From UBA6120 sp964639215 (GTDB taxonomy: Bacteria; Bacillota_I; Bacilli_A; RFN20; CAG-826), in contig CAZXCV010000016.1 in assembly GCA_964639215.1 (NCBI GenBank), forward strand, positions 1 to 25,391: a stretch of 25,391 nt of DNA. The letters are read 5' to 3'. The notes beneath the pieces are model-generated. The model ran no database searches, was not told the origin of the DNA, and saw only the letters and a program-made list of their open reading frames with translations. The position numbers and the translations under genes are program-made. Below, in pieces: positions 23,269 through 25,391 of the stretch (position 1 is its first letter; each line of letters opens with the position of its first letter).

Positions 23269-24885
23269 ATGTTTTTTTATAACAAGAACTTGACTGATCT
23301 CGAAAAACGTTACGAACATAGTCACGCCCTTTTTACGAGTCACGATAAGACGATTATTGATCGTCTAGCCGCTATTGCTAATCGTAATACGCTATACATG
23401 TCACTCCATACAGAATACTCTTCACGGTTTGACAAAATACGCGATGAATATCTCGGACCAGTCAGCGCCGCGATTAATTCACTTCGTGGCATGGTCGCCG
23501 CCAAAAATAATAAAGGGTTTAAGTCGCTCTATGAACCGGCGCGAAGCATGGTTAATAATTTTGAAAAACAGGTTGCGAGTCTTACTCATGATTTAGAGAG
23601 AATCATGGCATCAGAAGATGATGCTCGAGCACTTGCTTACTCTATCAAAGAAGATATTCGAAAACTCAAAGAGAACCATCGTGCGCGTCAAGATGAACTT
23701 TCTTTGATTGACAAATCTTTTGAAAAATTGTTTGCCAACGTTGATATTTCCTTGAAAAAAATCGATGAACTGATTGAAGTTGCTGACTATCCCGAAGCCA
23801 CGCAATTGATTAACAAATTAAAAAGATTGAATCGCCAAGTCGAAGATATCATTCGCGATGCTCCGACTTTGTGTGTGACGATTGAACGAATTATTCCAGA
23901 AAAAATTAAAAATCTGCGTGAAGAGAGTGAACGGATGGTGAAGAAGCAATATCCGATTCACCACTTAATGCTAAATATCACAATTGATAAAATCAACGAC
24001 GAACTCATACTTTTAGCAAATCAGCTATTACTACTTGATTTGACTGGCGTGCATGATCGACTGAAAGTAGCATCTGATAAGATCGAACAATTTTATATTG
24101 AATTTGAAAAAGAAAAAGATGCCAAAGTTCAATTTGAAACTGATTATCAGGCAACATATGACCAAGTCAATCTTCTCGAACGTAATTTTATCAAGCTGAA
24201 TTCGACGCTTCCACAAATTAAACAATATTACGTCTTGGGACAAGCCCAGATGGAAAACATTGAGCAAATTCGCCAACTCATCAGCAAAATGAACATGACA
24301 AAGCGCGGACTTGATACTTTGGTTTTATCGGGGACGAAGCAACCTTACTCACTTCAAGTTGAAATTATCAAGGTTTTAAAAACTGATAATGAAACGGCTT
24401 TTAAACTCATAAATAACTTCAACGATTATTTAGCCTCACTGAAAACTAAATCAAATGAAGCCTTCCAACTCGTCAACACTTATTTCATCAAATTTAAAAT
24501 GAGCGAACATCGATTGACTGAACTAAACATTGACAGTATTGCAAGTGAGCTACTTCCGTTATTTGATGGATTTTATCGTAGTCTTACACTAATTTCTGAA
24601 GCATTGAAAGTTTTACCAATCGACATCGGAACAATTGAAAACCAGGTAAAGTATCTCCGTGAAGATGGTGAGATGCTTTTAGAACGAGTCGAAAAAGAGT
24701 TAAGCAGTGCCGAACTCGCCGAAAGTGCCATTGTCCATGCAAATCGCGACCGTCAACGTTTAACTGACTACCATCGTCTCCTATCGATGGCAGAGGCAGC
24801 TTTTTTAGCCGGACAATTTCAGCAAGCTTATATCGAAGCTGGAAATCTCCTAAAAAAGATAAACGCCCAAATCAATCAGAAATAA
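23269..24885 (+). CDS. EzrA-like coiled-coil protein without N-terminal membrane anchor
   Basis: This 538-residue charged protein is almost wholly alpha-helical, with long heptad-like stretches, no enzyme motifs and a C-terminal end with a repeat-like helix pair (YHRLLSMAEAAFLAGQFQQAYIEAGNLLKKI). It resembles EzrA, the Bacillota protein that limits FtsZ ring formation, in length (EzrA about 560), in the spectrin-like helical pattern and in position: ezrA lies close to rpsD in Bacillus. EzrA starts with a transmembrane helix; here the protein begins MFFYNKNLTDLEKRYEHS, with no hydrophobic segment. An in-frame TAA at 23251-23253 rules out a longer start. GAAGG at 23258-23262 precedes the ATG. 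A different cytoplasmic coiled-coil protein is the alternative. Confidence 0.62.
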   Translation: MFFYNKNLTDLEKRYEHSHALFTSHDKTIIDRLAAIANRNTLYMSLHTEYSSRFDKIRDEYLGPVSAAINSLRGMVAAKNNKGFKSLYEPARSMVNNFEKQVASLTHDLERIMASEDDARALAYSIKEDIRKLKENHRARQDELSLIDKSFEKLFANVDISLKKIDELIEVADYPEATQLINKLKRLNRQVEDIIRDAPTLCVTIERIIPEKIKNLREESERMVKKQYPIHHLMLNITIDKINDELILLANQLLLLDLTGVHDRLKVASDKIEQFYIEFEKEKDAKVQFETDYQATYDQVNLLERNFIKLNSTLPQIKQYYVLGQAQMENIEQIRQLISKMNMTKRGLDTLVLSGTKQPYSLQVEIIKVLKTDNETAFKLINNFNDYLASLKTKSNEAFQLVNTYFIKFKMSEHRLTELNIDSIASELLPLFDGFYRSLTLISEALKVLPIDIGTIENQVKYLREDGEMLLERVEKELSSAELAESAIVHANRDRQRLTDYHRLLSMAEAAFLAGQFQQAYIEAGNLLKKINAQINQK

Positions 24886-24926
24886 GTACCTTTTAAGCGT
24901 GATTCGCTGCCTAAGGGAGTTAAAAT

Positions 24927-25391
24927 ATGGAAAAAACATGCCTTTATCATGAACACGAGATGCTTAAGGCCCAAATTGTGCCATTTGCTGGATTTTTGAT
25001 GCCACTTCAGTATCAAACAATCACATCCGAACATGAAGCCGTTCGTCACCATGTTGGTTTATTCGATGTCTCGCATATGGGTGAAATTTTGATTACTGGG
25101 GCTGAAAGTCATGATTTTGTCAATTATCTTGTGACAAACAACATTCCTGAGGGTCCATTTAATAAAGCCAGTTATGCATTATTATGTAACGATACCGGTC
25201 ATGTCATAGATGACTTATTTGTTTATCCAATCGCAAAAAATCGATACTTATTGGTCGTTAATGCTTCGAATACCGCGAAAGATGAAGTTTGGATTCGAAA
25301 ACAAGCACATGCCTTCGATGTTGAGATAAAAAATGTTTCGAATGAATATGGCCAGCTTGCTCTTCAAGGACCATTAGCTGAAAAGATTATC
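24927..25391 (+). CDS. gcvT: Aminomethyltransferase GcvT of the glycine cleavage system, partial
   Basis: GcvT transfers the methylene group from the lipoyl H-protein to tetrahydrofolate and releases ammonia. The first 155 residues are present and the gene runs off the right edge. Typical N-terminal GcvT features are PFAGFLMPLQY (about residues 20-30), HEAVRHHVGLFDVSHMGE (about 37-54), the ASYALLCNDTGHVIDDLFVY region that contacts folate, and YLLVVNASNTAKD. AAGGGAGT at 24913-24920 lies ahead of ATG 24927. It starts 41 bases after the ezrA-like gene with no terminator between, so the two may share a transcript. Other gcv genes are probably beyond the edge, but this is not visible. Confidence 0.93.
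   Translation, partial: MEKTCLYHEHEMLKAQIVPFAGFLMPLQYQTITSEHEAVRHHVGLFDVSHMGEILITGAESHDFVNYLVTNNIPEGPFNKASYALLCNDTGHVIDDLFVYPIAKNRYLLVVNASNTAKDEVWIRKQAHAFDVEIKNVSNEYGQLALQGPLAEKII

Noticed and set aside
23070..23282. A 70-codon plus-strand frame upstream of the ezrA-like gene
   Set aside because: It runs across the rpsD leader and promoter on the other strand, has no good ribosome binding site and overlaps the ezrA-like start.
24886..24926. A terminator between the ezrA-like gene and gcvT
   Set aside because: Only a four-pair AGCG/CGCT stem is present, with no U run after it.

Overview
The window looks like chromosomal DNA of an AT-rich, low-GC member of the Bacillota. The evidence is two T-box leaders, strong AGGAGG-type ribosome binding sites, an rpsD leader, a CcpA-like regulator, an EzrA-like protein, and gene neighbours familiar from Bacillus (trmB, M42 peptidase and ytpR together; tyrS, rpsD and ezrA together). 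TGA is used as a stop (for example jetA and ytpR), so this is not a code-4 mycoplasma. A relative of the Erysipelotrichia or Acholeplasma/Izemoplasma groups is possible, but that is inference. I see no tRNA, rRNA, CRISPR array or insertion sequence.

Layout. At 1-152 (minus) is the N-terminus of a membrane protein cut by the window edge. At 264-5699 is a three-gene operon for an SMC-like complex, jetA-jetB-jetC, of the Wadjet/MksBEF type. It has no JetD nuclease gene, and a 20-bp perfect palindrome overlaps its putative promoter. At 5763-9434 is glgC-glgD-glgA for ADP-glucose formation and glycogen synthesis. At 9427-12064 is leuS with its own promoter and a leucine (CUC) T-box leader. At 12218-13378 (minus) is an unrecognised lipoprotein gene that converges on leuS over a shared hairpin terminator.

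At 13568-19712 is a seven-gene, tightly packed plus-strand cluster: a coaX-like pantothenate kinase, an ECF S component (probably PanT), a pepV-type dipeptidase, trmB, an M42 aminopeptidase, a ytpR-like protein and nicotinate phosphoribosyltransferase. Two cofactor steps (CoA and NAD precursor use) are joined to peptide salvage and tRNA modification. At 19802-20800 is a CcpA-like LacI-family regulator with palindromes in its promoter. At 20804-22287 is tyrS behind a tyrosine (UAC) T-box. At 22359-22964 (minus) is rpsD with a good promoter and a structured leader that can hide its own Shine-Dalgarno sequence. At 23269-24885 is an EzrA-like coiled-coil protein without the usual membrane anchor, followed by the start of gcvT, which runs off the right edge.

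The most interesting points are the JetABC complex without JetD and its palindromic operator candidate, the anchor-less EzrA-like protein, the CoaX-like protein with altered signature residues, the YtpR-like protein whose tRNA-binding motif has eroded, and the rpsD leader.
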